From a virus, in IMG/VR virus record IMGVR_UViG_3300050821_018050, positions 62,001 to 126,000 of that record: 64,000 nucleotides of DNA. One strand, 5' to 3'. Position numbers and translations under genes: made by a program. Below are positions 10,101 to 14,792 of the stretch, piece by piece; the first letter of the stretch is position 1, and the number at the start of each line of letters is the position of its first letter. The notes below the pieces were generated by a model. That model did no database searches. It was not told the origin of the DNA and saw nothing but the letters and a program-made list of their open reading frames with translations.

Positions 10101-10675
10101 GCATTGTAACGATCGCTCCGTCTGATGTAGGCTACGCAAATGTAATTGTAGATTCTTTTAATCTCATCAATAAAGTTTCTTCTTCACTTGGAGCTGCGAT
10201 GGTATTCCAAAATAAAATTGCTTACAATAATGCAATTGCATTTGGAGTAGATTCTTACCGTTATTATGGCGGATTGGTTGAAGAGCTTAATCGAGTGATT
10301 TATGGCGATCCCACTGATCCATTGAATTTCCCAGGCATTCGTGCTGCGGGAACTAATGTAGATATTAAACCGGCATTAGTCAAACGCATCACCGTAGCAT
10401 TAGCAGTTAGGCTTAAGTCGGGTGTTCCGTTCATTGAACTCCGCGATCGTATCAAGGCATCAGTAGCAGGATATGTCAATAGCTTGGGTGTAGGTGATCA
10501 AGTATCTTTAAGTAGTATTGTAGATGCTGCCGGTAAGATCAATGGAGTTACGTCAGTCGTAATTACTTCACCTACCTACGACGTGACACAAGATCAAATC
10601 TTTGTGGGATCCGACATGAGAGCTGCCGTGGTTAATCCAACAAACGATGTTGTGGTTGCTTCCCTGACCTCTTGA
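4130..10675 (+). CDS. Giant baseplate J-like protein
   Basis: 2181 aa with a good ribosome site (GAGGG, 7 nt). The signature of the baseplate J / T4 gp6-like family is at residues about 269-300 (PDDDDTLRERIKAYEQAK, then KGT.QAIETA), and a matching C-terminal domain (RITVALAVRLKSGVPF, then LRDRIKASVAGYVN) closes the protein. Typical family members have 300-650 residues. Here about 1500 extra residues sit between the two parts: beta-sandwich stretches, an HGLQVGNVIIVSG-type motif near 1267, and two carbohydrate-binding-like modules (near 1361-1406 and 1825-1868, each W..Y..G..V.Y.G..Y...W). The wedge subunit probably also displays surface-exposed binding domains. Insertion into the wedge is inferred from sequence only. 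Confidence 0.85.
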   Translation: MADQPVLRSQPQIAGDLTDGFLSRATSVTDLSQQSVLSQFITAISQSNFRASAAIIQMLDALSIDRAVGGALQTLARDRQVPILSGNASTGNVDITDNTFSKIETGIYAGQPAPVAGSATIYVVDASAFNPTGQVYIGRTTPNVEGPLTYTSVTAQAGGAYWAINLAGSSLTTKFHNLGERVIMAQGGNRLIRSGSSVQTASGSNSSPIVFNTTSNATIQDGETTVSAVPIVCAQSGTDGNVPKSAIVETVSFPFSSSCVNSQPFTNGKAPDDDDTLRERIKAYEQAKSKGTAQAIETASIDVFSPDDLKRVSSANIVTYADTSSALVFDDGTGYEAIFTGVGLETVVDSALGGEINLQLRQYPILQARVINNLAGPFNILQNDAIDVEIQGDRRTHFFNSTDFLVPGAGTVSEIANSINSDPNFHAYATTATNTSRIALYPRNRLQNEITVVARGTTDDASVKIGFPLNTEYTIRLYKNDIPLFQDGQYATVATTSNANWLNTITDGDTLIYSVDKAPPITATFTTALFQTIDITATVSSQTALSTWVAVMNLIMSGVTASINGDTINLTSNLGLNNRASIEIQGGTLLSKMFPVNVDVISTGRGSDYTLNRQTGQFALNVALIKGDSVTAGSSFTRANIITSSIPSGPTIDGNTWMVVDGAAKLIPNGLKLNTQVFFESYATGKMRIRGESATLTPEGFENVAINDWILIWGEASDATAYPIMYANRGYWRVESIDGGLIVNIDGNFSPTFGSEPSVPLDRIVAVETLAPIQHLGYTAASIGGFITQITTDLLGVDADAIGSSVRLSSQTSGAYGEILIVAADSGAKSIGINPATISDNITSHYGFIVTADSEAGTPLFTHSVFGTKTDDHTFQDSNYETFGGKLDNFAEILNDYEADVSNFRELPDSNKSRRVYTEDFNESTNNITLKIPPYMTSAESPIQTGDRYFLRESYQFDSTDDLTFIVDGDDTTKTYTAPVARNVIVDNHSTPSTQDFSASDAQSSLALADPSSFFNFDFSDFKVWRQAGVELLNGTNSIRIKFGIFGPAGNSVRVGYVYPSNNTQTSLSYTTLNNEAGAIGIVLPVTTPRTPNWDGTTSFTTDVVTTGGKDTVTYTYRVGTQPNFGVGGAAINNGDIAMIDPTSDQLSQNKNFSARVSTVSATTFSIQRPTGTAISDNIPIASMQNINGVVTAVTAQPHLILQGDRIGIWGTSSVDGFNYPFQTTYYPTVVNSTTFTFSAPVGTPGGAIISATHAANIVTVTASAHGLQVGNVIIVSGISNPNYNGTHTVSAVLSSSQFQYIVTGSDASVVGGRFDFQSYALDPASTTSIQSITKTGYSVTVNSTGESIAVGELVQIAGAQWSTYNSATTYGTNDTVFYSGINYVSLVSGNTSNQPDISPAQWAITSLTLNGNYVVTSTVPGVSLTFVTDFLGNGSATTGTATAIRTAARIARSLGPNAAMLQFAQVSTTAQAIIDYATTQIPDLLGAALDGGTSSDVINLSTADTTLSGNYYTATVTAMAATEGSSLLNITVNANIPAGSDISLTTDATGYSDSYVVLTSTQVGSSWVLSIRTRIVSPTTGPVTFTTGNIVGAPNYLMMTDGENFVKSSNLQSVPTLPQFSCKRAWIEAPAIGEELRLIASTTEQLTRFWNVLTVTGLSNVATIDNSDYGRQLQVRTQTFGASGSIQATGGNASGGQIAIVGAGNEIDSKTGSLTIPFAAHDGLNGGSWIQITQNTRQNKILGFDGTTVINTSSNGLTLAGGSGSFQTARVTTQDSTTKMKVERQGNYMAFIGVYGTSLGLASDPVQYVREGDWVRLSNTAAGSAWSASVTYSPGARVDYIGYQWLQISGGPVLADIPGTDTSWQRLGVSFSNEGIFQVVRVFGQNTFYIQNTLGIDEMVQLGAGSELSFYSYDSVMPGDTLVIAGNILNSLNVGRYTVLDQNAGPGYAFPTATRIYTLPIPVVQGNTVLGDSFIQVNIEEANPLQLLKRIVTIAPSDVGYANVIVDSFNLINKVSSSLGAAMVFQNKIAYNNAIAFGVDSYRYYGGLVEELNRVIYGDPTDPLNFPGIRAAGTNVDIKPALVKRITVALAVRLKSGVPFIELRDRIKASVAGYVNSLGVGDQVSLSSIVDAAGKINGVTSVVITSPTYDVTQDQIFVGSDMRAAVVNPTNDVVVASLTS

Positions 10676-10678
10676 TTT

Positions 10679-10981
10679 TTATTCATAATCATACCATACT
10701 TGAACTTCTCGCCAGGATGTTTCAGAATATTCACCTAATTTCACTTCGATTCTTCTTTTGATTTTTACCCAATGTTCTTCGCTTTTATCCGTGAATTTAT
10801 ATGGATTAAAAATAATTGAGCCGCTGTCTAAAAGTTCGGCCTTTATTTTTTTTAGATTACCGTTTTTATCTAATCCTACCCATTTCACTTGTGCATAACA
10901 TGTGTCGAACCAGTAGGTGCTGCGGATCAAATCCCCCTTTTTCGGATTAATGCTTGAAAGTTTGTTATATTTAGGATTCAT
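10679..10981 (-). CDS. Array protein, 100 aa
   Basis: 100 aa, last gene of block A. Contains GDLIRSTYWFD and a charged C-terminus ending WREVQVWYDYE, the beta and aromatic pattern common to the arrays but longer than most. Start overlaps the upstream stop. Confidence 0.7.
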   Translation of the reverse strand: MNPKYNKLSSINPKKGDLIRSTYWFDTCYAQVKWVGLDKNGNLKKIKAELLDSGSIIFNPYKFTDKSEEHWVKIKRRIEVKLGEYSETSWREVQVWYDYE

Positions 10982-11154
10982 TTTAGTTGAATTATATAAT
11001 AATTAAAACGAGGCTGTTTGCCTTCACAATCGTATGACTCGTAACGGGATCGCCACGATTTCTTTGGTTTATGCCAATAATGACTTGATTCCCATTCTTT
11101 CTGCTCCTCCACTATAAAATACCCATCTGGAATTCGAATATTTATTTTTTCCAT
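10978..11154 (-). CDS. Array protein, 58 aa
   Basis: Start taken at the ATG of MEKINIRIPDGYF; an ATG three codons earlier is possible. Aromatic-rich (WESSHYWHKPKKSW), ends NYYIIQLK. Stop overlaps the next start. Confidence 0.65.
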   Translation of the reverse strand: MEKINIRIPDGYFIVEEQKEWESSHYWHKPKKSWRSRYESYDCEGKQPRFNYYIIQLK

Positions 11155-11348
11155 TTCTGGCATTCCTTTATGTATTGTATAGGTCGATAATCAATGACTA
11201 TACTATATACAGTTTTAGTGCGAGGTTTATATCCATCAAAATCAATTGAAAGCGGAGTAATGTTCTCTGTTTTGTAGGCGTGCGGAGGAATATAATAGTT
11301 ATACTTTTTGCTTACTCCCCAAAAGTGAACTCGCCAATATTTACTCAT
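11142..11348 (-). CDS. Array protein, 68 aa
   Basis: 68 aa beginning MSKYWRVHFWGVSKKYNYY, ending in a strand and basic tail (VYSIVIDYRPIQYI). Its ATG lies inside the stop of the upstream gene (ATGAGTAA). Confidence 0.65.
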   Translation of the reverse strand: MSKYWRVHFWGVSKKYNYYIPPHAYKTENITPLSIDFDGYKPRTKTVYSIVIDYRPIQYIKECQKWKK

Positions 11349-11490
11349 CGATAGTCTCTATTGTGAATAAATAATCCATGGTAATGGATACTCCCCATTT
11401 ATCTTCAAAACGAGTGTTAATACCGCCCCATTCTCCTATTAATACCCACCTCTGTACAGATTTTGGAGTATCCCAATAATAAACTTTCAT
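11341..11490 (-). CDS. Array protein, aromatic-start type, 49 aa
   Basis: 49 aa, starts MKVYYWDTPKSVQRW and ends with a strand and acidic tail (YLFTIETIDE). Its start resembles the MKNYYW product at 12862. Both ends overlap neighbours. Confidence 0.65.
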   Translation of the reverse strand: MKVYYWDTPKSVQRWVLIGEWGGINTRFEDKWGVSITMDYLFTIETIDE

Positions 11491-11744
11491 GGCGTCGGAG
11501 ATGGTGAGGGACTTGGAATTGGTTCTGCACTAGAAGCAGTTAAGATTGCCAAGAACTGATCGTAACATTGACTAGCGCAAGTAGTATTGCCGCTGCACTG
11601 CGAAGAACAAAATTGCTGTGCTAATGCATAGTTAATGGTGGTAGAGACCTGAACTTGCAGGGGATCTACTTTTACTGGATCTGAATGAACCTGTAATCCA
11701 CAACCAGAAGCTAACAAAAAACATAAGCTAGTGAAATATTTCAT
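11487..11744 (-). CDS. Small lipoprotein with proline-rich tail
   Basis: 85 aa. The N-terminus is a lipoprotein signal (MKYFTSLCFLLASGCG) with a lipobox LASGC, predicting an outer-membrane lipoprotein after cleavage at Cys14. Five further Cys lie in the middle, then a PSPSPSPTP tail. It could be an outer-membrane spanin subunit or an exclusion lipoprotein; no partner is adjacent. Unlike its neighbours it is not Trp-rich. ATGA overlap with the next gene. Confidence 0.75.
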   Translation of the reverse strand: MKYFTSLCFLLASGCGLQVHSDPVKVDPLQVQVSTTINYALAQQFCSSQCSGNTTCASQCYDQFLAILTASSAEPIPSPSPSPTP

Positions 11745-11748
11745 AATA

Positions 11749-11922
11749 TTAGCTATCCAATCTGGCAGGCTGCCAATTACGTAAAAAATTAGTCAAGATT
11801 TCACCAAATTTTTGTAGAGCTTCTTTTTTGGTTTTAGCTTCTGTCATAGGCAATACAGCGAATACGCGTCCAGCAGAGCTAATTTCATATTGTTTTTTGT
11901 CTTCATTTAATTTCACGTTCAT
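11749..11922 (-). CDS. Small basic protein, 57 aa
   Basis: 57 aa, starts MNVKLNEDKKQYEIS, helical second half (KKEALQKFGEILTNFL). Has a ribosome site (GAGG). Does not fit either array type. Function unknown. Confidence 0.65.
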   Translation of the reverse strand: MNVKLNEDKKQYEISSAGRVFAVLPMTEAKTKKEALQKFGEILTNFLRNWQPARLDS

Positions 11923-11937
11923 ATATTAACTCTAACC

Positions 11938-12093
11938 TCAATCTGTCGGACCGTCAAGGAAAATCTCGAAACAGTACTCGACTTTAGAATATTGATAAGG
12001 AATATCATAGGAAGTCATCCATGCCCAACCCCCAATGTCAAATACATCCAAGTAAAATGAACTATCATCAATTAACTCATCTATATATTTCAT
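11938..12093 (-). CDS. Array protein, 51 aa
   Basis: 51 aa, acidic, starts MKYIDELIDDSSFYLDV, centre GGWAWM, ends with the strand VEYCFEIFLDG. Start overlaps the upstream stop (ATGA). Confidence 0.65.
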   Translation of the reverse strand: MKYIDELIDDSSFYLDVFDIGGWAWMTSYDIPYQYSKVEYCFEIFLDGPTD

Positions 12094-12212
12094 TTAAAAT
12101 AAATCACGTATTGAAGTCTGAAACCAAGTACCTGGCCTCCGTATAAAGTAATCCACCTGTATGTTTTCGATCCCCGAAACTCTTCTACGATGTGATAAGT
12201 AGCATTATCCAT
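12090..12212 (-). CDS. Array protein, 40 aa
   Basis: 40 aa: MDNATYHIVEEFRG ... TYRWITLYGG ... LQYVIYFK. Two beta-like segments around a Trp. ATGA overlap with the next gene. Confidence 0.6.
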   Translation of the reverse strand: MDNATYHIVEEFRGSKTYRWITLYGGQVLGFRLQYVIYFK

Positions 12213-12435
12213 TTTCGGGCACCTCTTTGAAAGAGATTTCCATTCTGTAGGTCCAGGTAGCTAATGGTCCAAGTGCCCAGTCTCCATGGGTGCCTATATT
12301 TACGGTACCCCAGTCGTAAATACGATCACCAGGGACTTCGTAACAATGAATTCCGCGTTTATGTACAGAAGGATATAGGTCATTGACCCATTTGTCCCAT
12401 CCTGCCCAGCTTCCCGTGGTTTTAATTTTTTTCAT
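12205..12435 (-). CDS. Array protein, 76 aa
   Basis: 76 aa, starts MKKIKTTGSWAGWDKWV, six Trp residues, ends with the strand YRMEISFKEVPENG. No known domain. Confidence 0.65.
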   Translation of the reverse strand: MKKIKTTGSWAGWDKWVNDLYPSVHKRGIHCYEVPGDRIYDWGTVNIGTHGDWALGPLATWTYRMEISFKEVPENG

Positions 12436-12438
12436 TTC

Positions 12439-12594
12439 TTAAGCAGTTTCTTTTTGGTTTTGGCCAATTGATCCGCAGCACAAAATAGTGTGTATTTGAA
12501 AGTTAGAATCGTCGCAATAGAAGTCATCACGGTAGCTATTATGATTTGCGATGCCACAGAATTTAATTTCTTTTTCACTCTTATATAATACCAT
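12439..12594 (-). CDS. Array protein with cysteines, 51 aa
   Basis: Start chosen at MVLYKSEKEIKFCG because it gives a TAATG overlap with the upstream gene; an ATG 12 codons earlier is open. Four Cys including ILCCGS. Confidence 0.6.
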   Translation of the reverse strand: MVLYKSEKEIKFCGIANHNSYRDDFYCDDSNFQIHTILCCGSIGQNQKETA

Positions 12595-12731
12595 TATTTT
12601 AGATCGATTCTGATATAATTTGTTTGCCATTCGTTTTCATTCGCACAAACCACATACGCGATAGCAGTTACGCCCCCTCCGCGTCGAACAACTGGTAAAA
12701 CAATGTAGTCTATTTTCTTGCCCGCATCCAC
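12594..12731 (-). CDS. Array protein, 45 aa, GTG start
   Basis: 45 aa from a GTG preceded by AAAGGA. MDAGKKIDYIVLPVVRRGGG, ends TNYIRIDLK. TAATG overlap with the next gene. Confidence 0.6.
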   Translation of the reverse strand: MDAGKKIDYIVLPVVRRGGGVTAIAYVVCANENEWQTNYIRIDLK

Positions 12732-12874
12732 GCTTTGTTCCTTTCAACTTGGTGCATGACCCAAAATTCACCACAACCCATTTCAATTATAATAACGCCA
12801 ATAGGGGTGACCACAGATATTGAAGTCAACCCTACGTGAAAATAGTATGCTTTAAAGTTATCTAATTGGTCCAT
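12710..12874 (-). CDS. Array protein, 54 aa
   Basis: 54 aa: MDQLDNFKAYYFHVGL, a hydrophobic strand (VVTPIGVIIIEMG), then a basic Trp-containing end. Overlaps the next gene by 22 nt. Confidence 0.6.
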   Translation of the reverse strand: MDQLDNFKAYYFHVGLTSISVVTPIGVIIIEMGCGEFWVMHQVERNKAWMRARK

Positions 12875-12984
12875 ATTTCCCAAATTTCAAGATTATCGGT
12901 AGTCCAAAAAATAGTAGGAGTAGCATTTAGTAAAACTATTTTTTGAATTACGGGATTGACGGGAGCCCAATAGTAATTTTTCAC
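12862..12984 (-). CDS. Array protein, aromatic-start type, 40 aa, GTG start
   Basis: 40 aa: MKNYYWAPVNP ... TIFWTTDNLEIWEIW. GTG shares its first base with the upstream TAG (TAGTG). Confidence 0.6.
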   Translation of the reverse strand: MKNYYWAPVNPVIQKIVLLNATPTIFWTTDNLEIWEIWTN

Positions 12985-13178
12985 TATTCCGCAATTCTTT
13001 CAGCTTCCAGAGAGAACTCATTCATTTCATCTAAGAATTGAGCCATTGGATCAATGGTACATTTAAAATTAGGATTCGTATTATCGACGATAAGATAAAG
13101 CTTACCAGCGCGAGGAGACAATTCAGGAGCGTCATTGCAAACTACCAAAGTATTATTAACGTATTTATGAGTGATCAT
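12984..13178 (-). CDS. Small acidic protein, 64 aa
   Basis: 64 aa with a strong ribosome site (AAGAGGT). MITHKYVNNTLVVCND, then LYLIVDNT and an acidic helical end. Not Trp-rich. First gene after its own promoter at 13197-13225. Confidence 0.7.
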   Translation of the reverse strand: MITHKYVNNTLVVCNDAPELSPRAGKLYLIVDNTNPNFKCTIDPMAQFLDEMNEFSLEAERIAE

Positions 13179-13196
13179 GGGTTACCTCTTAATAAA

Positions 13197-13225
13197 AGAA
13201 TACCATACTAAAATAGGAATGTAAA
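13197..13225 (-). promoter_or_regulatory. Sigma-70-like promoter with leader
   Basis: On the minus strand: TTTACA, 17-bp spacer ending TGG (extended -10), TATTCT. An 18-nt leader with AAGAGGT follows before the ATG at 13178. It fills the only sizeable gap in block A (13179-13230). Confidence 0.6.
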
Positions 13226-13230
13226 GAAAA

Positions 13231-13443
13231 TTATCGCAGGACCGACATTTTTCTGGCATATGACATTAAACGAATTCTCACTACTATTTCACCCTCTTCT
13301 AAATACGTAGTATAACTGCATAATTTATTTTCTTTCCAATTTAAGCTAGAAGATTTTGCCATTTGATGATAGAAATCTGACGCCACTTCGTCTTCTTCCG
13401 GGCTCCGCTCGATGCGAATATAAATACCGGTATGATCAATCAT
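13231..13443 (-). CDS. Small protein, 70 aa
   Basis: Start at MIDHTGIYIRIERSP, chosen for the TAATG overlap. Second half has YLEEGEIVVRIRLMS. Weakly array-like. Confidence 0.65.
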   Translation of the reverse strand: MIDHTGIYIRIERSPEEDEVASDFYHQMAKSSSLNWKENKLCSYTTYLEEGEIVVRIRLMSYARKMSVLR

Positions 13444-13952
13444 TATAATAGATTCCAATCTAATTCGGGATTCTTGGGCTTTTTACTCAAAGGTTTAACT
13501 GAAAAGATTACATCACCATTATCTGGAGCCGCGACGATTAACTCATAGTTTGTGTTATGCTGAGCGAATATGTTTTTCAAATCACAGGCACTGATATAAA
13601 ATAGCATTTGCGACATTGGCCCTTCTACATAAATAGGCATAAGATCTGTGCCAAGGGCACCATTAATAGCGTAAACACTGCAATTCCACAATCCCTTAAC
13701 CTTTAGAGGATTGCCATGGCGATCTTCGAAGTCGAACTCGGTACCACCAAATCCATTTTCATTCTTAGCGTTATGGCCATAAATCTGTTTAAACGGATGG
13801 GAATCATGGCTACCGATGTAAATTGTTTCTAATTCATTGATCTTACTTGTTTCATAATGAAACGGCAAAGTTACTTGATCCACTTCTAAGGTGATTTTAG
13901 GTTCGGCCAACTGACCCTCCTGCATGTCGATCTCTATGTTTTTAATTATCAT
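13443..13952 (-). CDS. Conserved-looking protein, 169 aa, unknown
   Basis: 169 aa, the longest in block A. N-terminal strand MIIKNIEIDMQEG like the array type, then a soluble globular sequence (GFGGTEFDFEDRHGNPLKV, IYVEGPMSQMLF). No motif I recognise. Confidence 0.75.
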   Translation of the reverse strand: MIIKNIEIDMQEGQLAEPKITLEVDQVTLPFHYETSKINELETIYIGSHDSHPFKQIYGHNAKNENGFGGTEFDFEDRHGNPLKVKGLWNCSVYAINGALGTDLMPIYVEGPMSQMLFYISACDLKNIFAQHNTNYELIVAAPDNGDVIFSVKPLSKKPKNPELDWNLL

Positions 13953-14103
13953 TTTTTGCTTTCCAAAGAGATTCTCTTAATACTAATTTTGATCCAATTG
14001 AGAAACGCCAGGGAGCATTCCCTTGCCTAATATAATCGTCGGTCATTATCGAGTCCATAAACTGCATAAAAGAATTTTCATCAAGGTAAAAATGAAACCA
14101 CAT
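13942..14103 (-). CDS. Array protein, 53 aa
   Basis: 53 aa: MWFHFYLDENSFMQFMDSIM, then APWRFSIGSKLVL and a basic tail. TAATG with the upstream gene. Confidence 0.65.
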   Translation of the reverse strand: MWFHFYLDENSFMQFMDSIMTDDYIRQGNAPWRFSIGSKLVLRESLWKAKNDN

Positions 14104-14258
14104 TATTTTAACCCTCGAAGATATATTTTTGAGTTATTGGTGTCACCCTCTAAAAACCAGTCAATAGTATTATTTAGATGAGGTACATCCCCAGCACAAC
14201 AATCTTGGAATATGCCATAAAAGGCATTTTCTTCTACGCTAAATACATAAGTTTTCAT
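14103..14258 (-). CDS. Array protein, 51 aa
   Basis: 51 aa: MKTYVFSVEENAFYGIFQDC ... IDWFLEGDTNNSKIYL. Opens with the same Y/F-x-F-x-x-D/E-E-N pattern as its neighbour at 13942. Confidence 0.65.
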   Translation of the reverse strand: MKTYVFSVEENAFYGIFQDCCAGDVPHLNNTIDWFLEGDTNNSKIYLRGLK

Positions 14259-14434
14259 ACTGAAAGAATCTCGATAATCGGTTTTTCATCCAAACCAACT
14301 CTCCATTCGACTTTATAAACAGAAGACTTGCGAGATGTTTCTATAATTCCTTCTCTGATATAGTCTGTCACAGCAAAAGTCCATTTAACCGTAAACTGAT
14401 CTAAAGATACTTCGCCGTATTGCCATTCAACCAT
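14255..14434 (-). CDS. Array protein, aromatic-start type, first gene of block A
   Basis: 59 aa: MVEWQYGEVSLDQFTVKW ... SVYKVEWRVGLDEKPIIEIL. ATG is 7 nt after a strong -10, so its mRNA is probably leaderless. ATGA overlap with the next gene. Confidence 0.7.
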   Translation of the reverse strand: MVEWQYGEVSLDQFTVKWTFAVTDYIREGIIETSRKSSVYKVEWRVGLDEKPIIEILSV

Positions 14435-14441
14435 TCATTAA

Positions 14442-14470
14442 ATTCTAGCATAATTAAAATCAGAAGTCAA
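14442..14470 (-). promoter_or_regulatory. Strong sigma-70-like promoter, leaderless start
   Basis: Minus strand: TTGACT, 17 bp, TAGAAT with TG before the -10. The ATG at 14434 follows after 7 nt, near the expected first transcribed base. Confidence 0.75.
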
Positions 14471-14478
14471 GGAATTTA

Positions 14479-14487
14479 TGGTATACT
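14479..14487 (+). promoter_or_regulatory. Extended -10 promoter (TGGTATACT)
   Basis: Plus strand TGG-TATACT, 6 nt before the ATG at 14494, no good -35. It is back to back with the minus promoter at 14442-14470. Confidence 0.5.
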
Positions 14488-14493
14488 ACCATT

Positions 14494-14736
14494 ATGAAAC
14501 AAGTAACAGTTAATGCAGTACATTTTAAATCAAGTGGAGATGTAGAATCCACAAAATCAACCCGCCATCAATTGGGATACCGATTGGACGTAAGCGCAAC
14601 CAATGATTATCCTTATGATAAATATGAGTTGACTTACGGGGAAAAGCCTGGAACTACAACTCTTTTAGTTAAAAATAATAAAGAGCAGCTCCTGGCTAAA
14701 TACGAACTCGTCCCAGACGAAGATCAACCCGAATAA
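14494..14736 (+). CDS. Small acidic protein, 80 aa
   Basis: 80 aa: MKQVTVNAVHFKSSGDV ... LGYRLDVSATNDYPYDKYEL, acidic end. The only plus-strand gene with an early-type promoter; its ATG is 6 nt after the -10, so probably leaderless too. Beta-rich, no known domain. Lies between divergent block A and a late unit. Confidence 0.7.
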   Translation: MKQVTVNAVHFKSSGDVESTKSTRHQLGYRLDVSATNDYPYDKYELTYGEKPGTTTLLVKNNKEQLLAKYELVPDEDQPE

Positions 14737-14738
14737 CT

Positions 14739-14747
14739 CCTAATATT
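14739..14747 (+). promoter_or_regulatory. CCTAATATT motif, candidate late promoter
   Basis: Exact nonamer 45 nt before the ATG of the 811-aa virion gene. Confidence 0.55.
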
Positions 14748-14775
14748 ACCTATGCTGTTCTGGGGCAACTCTTAT

Positions 14776-14789
14776 CCCACATTTGTGGG
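14776..14789 (+). promoter_or_regulatory. Leader hairpin next to a start codon
   Basis: CCCAC (14776-14780) pairs with GTGGG (14785-14789), loop ATTT, 3 nt before the ATG at 14793. The GTGGG arm is the nearest thing to a ribosome site, so the hairpin may limit translation. Confidence 0.45.
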
Positions 14790-14792
14790 CAA

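Larger units (their letters stand above)
10679..14434 (-). other. Block A of tiny minus-strand genes
   Basis: Nineteen small genes in 3.75 kb, nearly all coupled by overlapping stop and start codons. Transcription enters from the promoter at 14442-14470, with a second promoter at 13197-13225. The block ends facing the J gene tail to tail with only 3 nt between stop codons and no terminator hairpin. Confidence 0.75.

Noticed and set aside
14025-14040. CCTAATATA near 14031 as another late motif
   Set aside because: Differs at the last base and lies inside a minus-strand gene, away from any plus-strand start.
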